From Paramuribaculum sp. (GTDB lineage: Bacteria > Bacteroidota > Bacteroidia > Bacteroidales > Muribaculaceae): 6,513 bases of DNA. Shown here in pieces: positions 6,466 to 6,513 of the stretch (its first letter is position 1; each line of letters begins with the position of its first letter). The stretch covers positions 1-6,513 of the forward strand of contig JAIDXU010000213.1 of the NCBI GenBank assembly GCA_029058455.1, read 5' to 3'. The notes under the pieces were generated by a model. The model worked only from the letters and a program-made list of their open reading frames with translations. It did no database searches and was not told where the DNA came from. The position numbers were made by a program, and so were the translations under genes.

Positions 6466-6513
6466 ATAAACTGCACCCCAAAATCTTCCCAAAGCCTTTG
6501 AGGTGCGGTTTAT
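6466..6513. terminator. Probable terminator hairpin, possibly bidirectional
   Basis: Positions 6466-6477 pair with 6502-6513 over twelve positions, one of them a G-T wobble (6472 with 6507). After one mismatch, CAAA (6479-6482) pairs with TTTG (6497-6500), leaving a 14-base loop. The GC-rich core GCACC/GGTGC is flanked by A-rich bases on the left and GTTTAT on the right, so it could work on both strands. The window ends exactly at the stem, so any following T-run cannot be seen. Confidence 0.6.

Overview
The window looks like chromosomal DNA from a gut-type member of the order Bacteroidales. Three things point there: near-consensus Bacteroidetes promoters (TTTG, about 20 bases, then TAnnTTTG) upstream of the genes, with no clear Shine-Dalgarno sequences; a lipoprotein whose cysteine is followed at once by acidic residues, as in the Bacteroidetes surface-export signal; and a large outer-membrane beta-barrel that starts with a carboxypeptidase-regulatory-like domain. 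The fairly balanced base composition would suit Muribaculaceae or a relative, but the family cannot be fixed by eye.

Layout: (1) minus strand, 40-639, an SGNH/GDSL hydrolase lipoprotein, clearly more AT-rich than the rest. (2) 640-777, a compact divergent control region with two partly overlapping promoters. (3) plus strand, 778-1983, a membrane-anchored family-2 glycosyltransferase whose usual DxD metal-binding site reads GGN. (4) minus strand, 1989-3239, a U32-family protein (YegQ/TrhP-like RNA hydroxylation group), convergent with the glycosyltransferase and only 5 bases from it. (5) 3240-3468, a second divergent control region, with a strong promoter for the U32 gene and a roughly 115-base structured leader for the next gene. 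(6) plus strand, 3469-6327, a 952-residue TonB-receptor-like outer-membrane barrel ending in a Gly-Pro-Gly repeat tail. (7) 6328-6513, a noncoding tail with a large nested inverted repeat starting at the stop codon and then a second long hairpin that is probably a terminator.

Each gene seems to be its own transcription unit: the order is minus, plus, minus, plus, with divergent promoters at both head-to-head junctions. No operon or shared pathway is evident. Three of the four products relate to the cell envelope (surface lipoprotein hydrolase, membrane glycosyltransferase, outer-membrane barrel); the U32 protein is a probable housekeeping RNA-modification enzyme. I saw no complete new system. 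The features most worth a second look are the unrecognised structured element after the barrel gene, the altered DxD site in the glycosyltransferase, and the barrel gene's structured leader and repeat tail.
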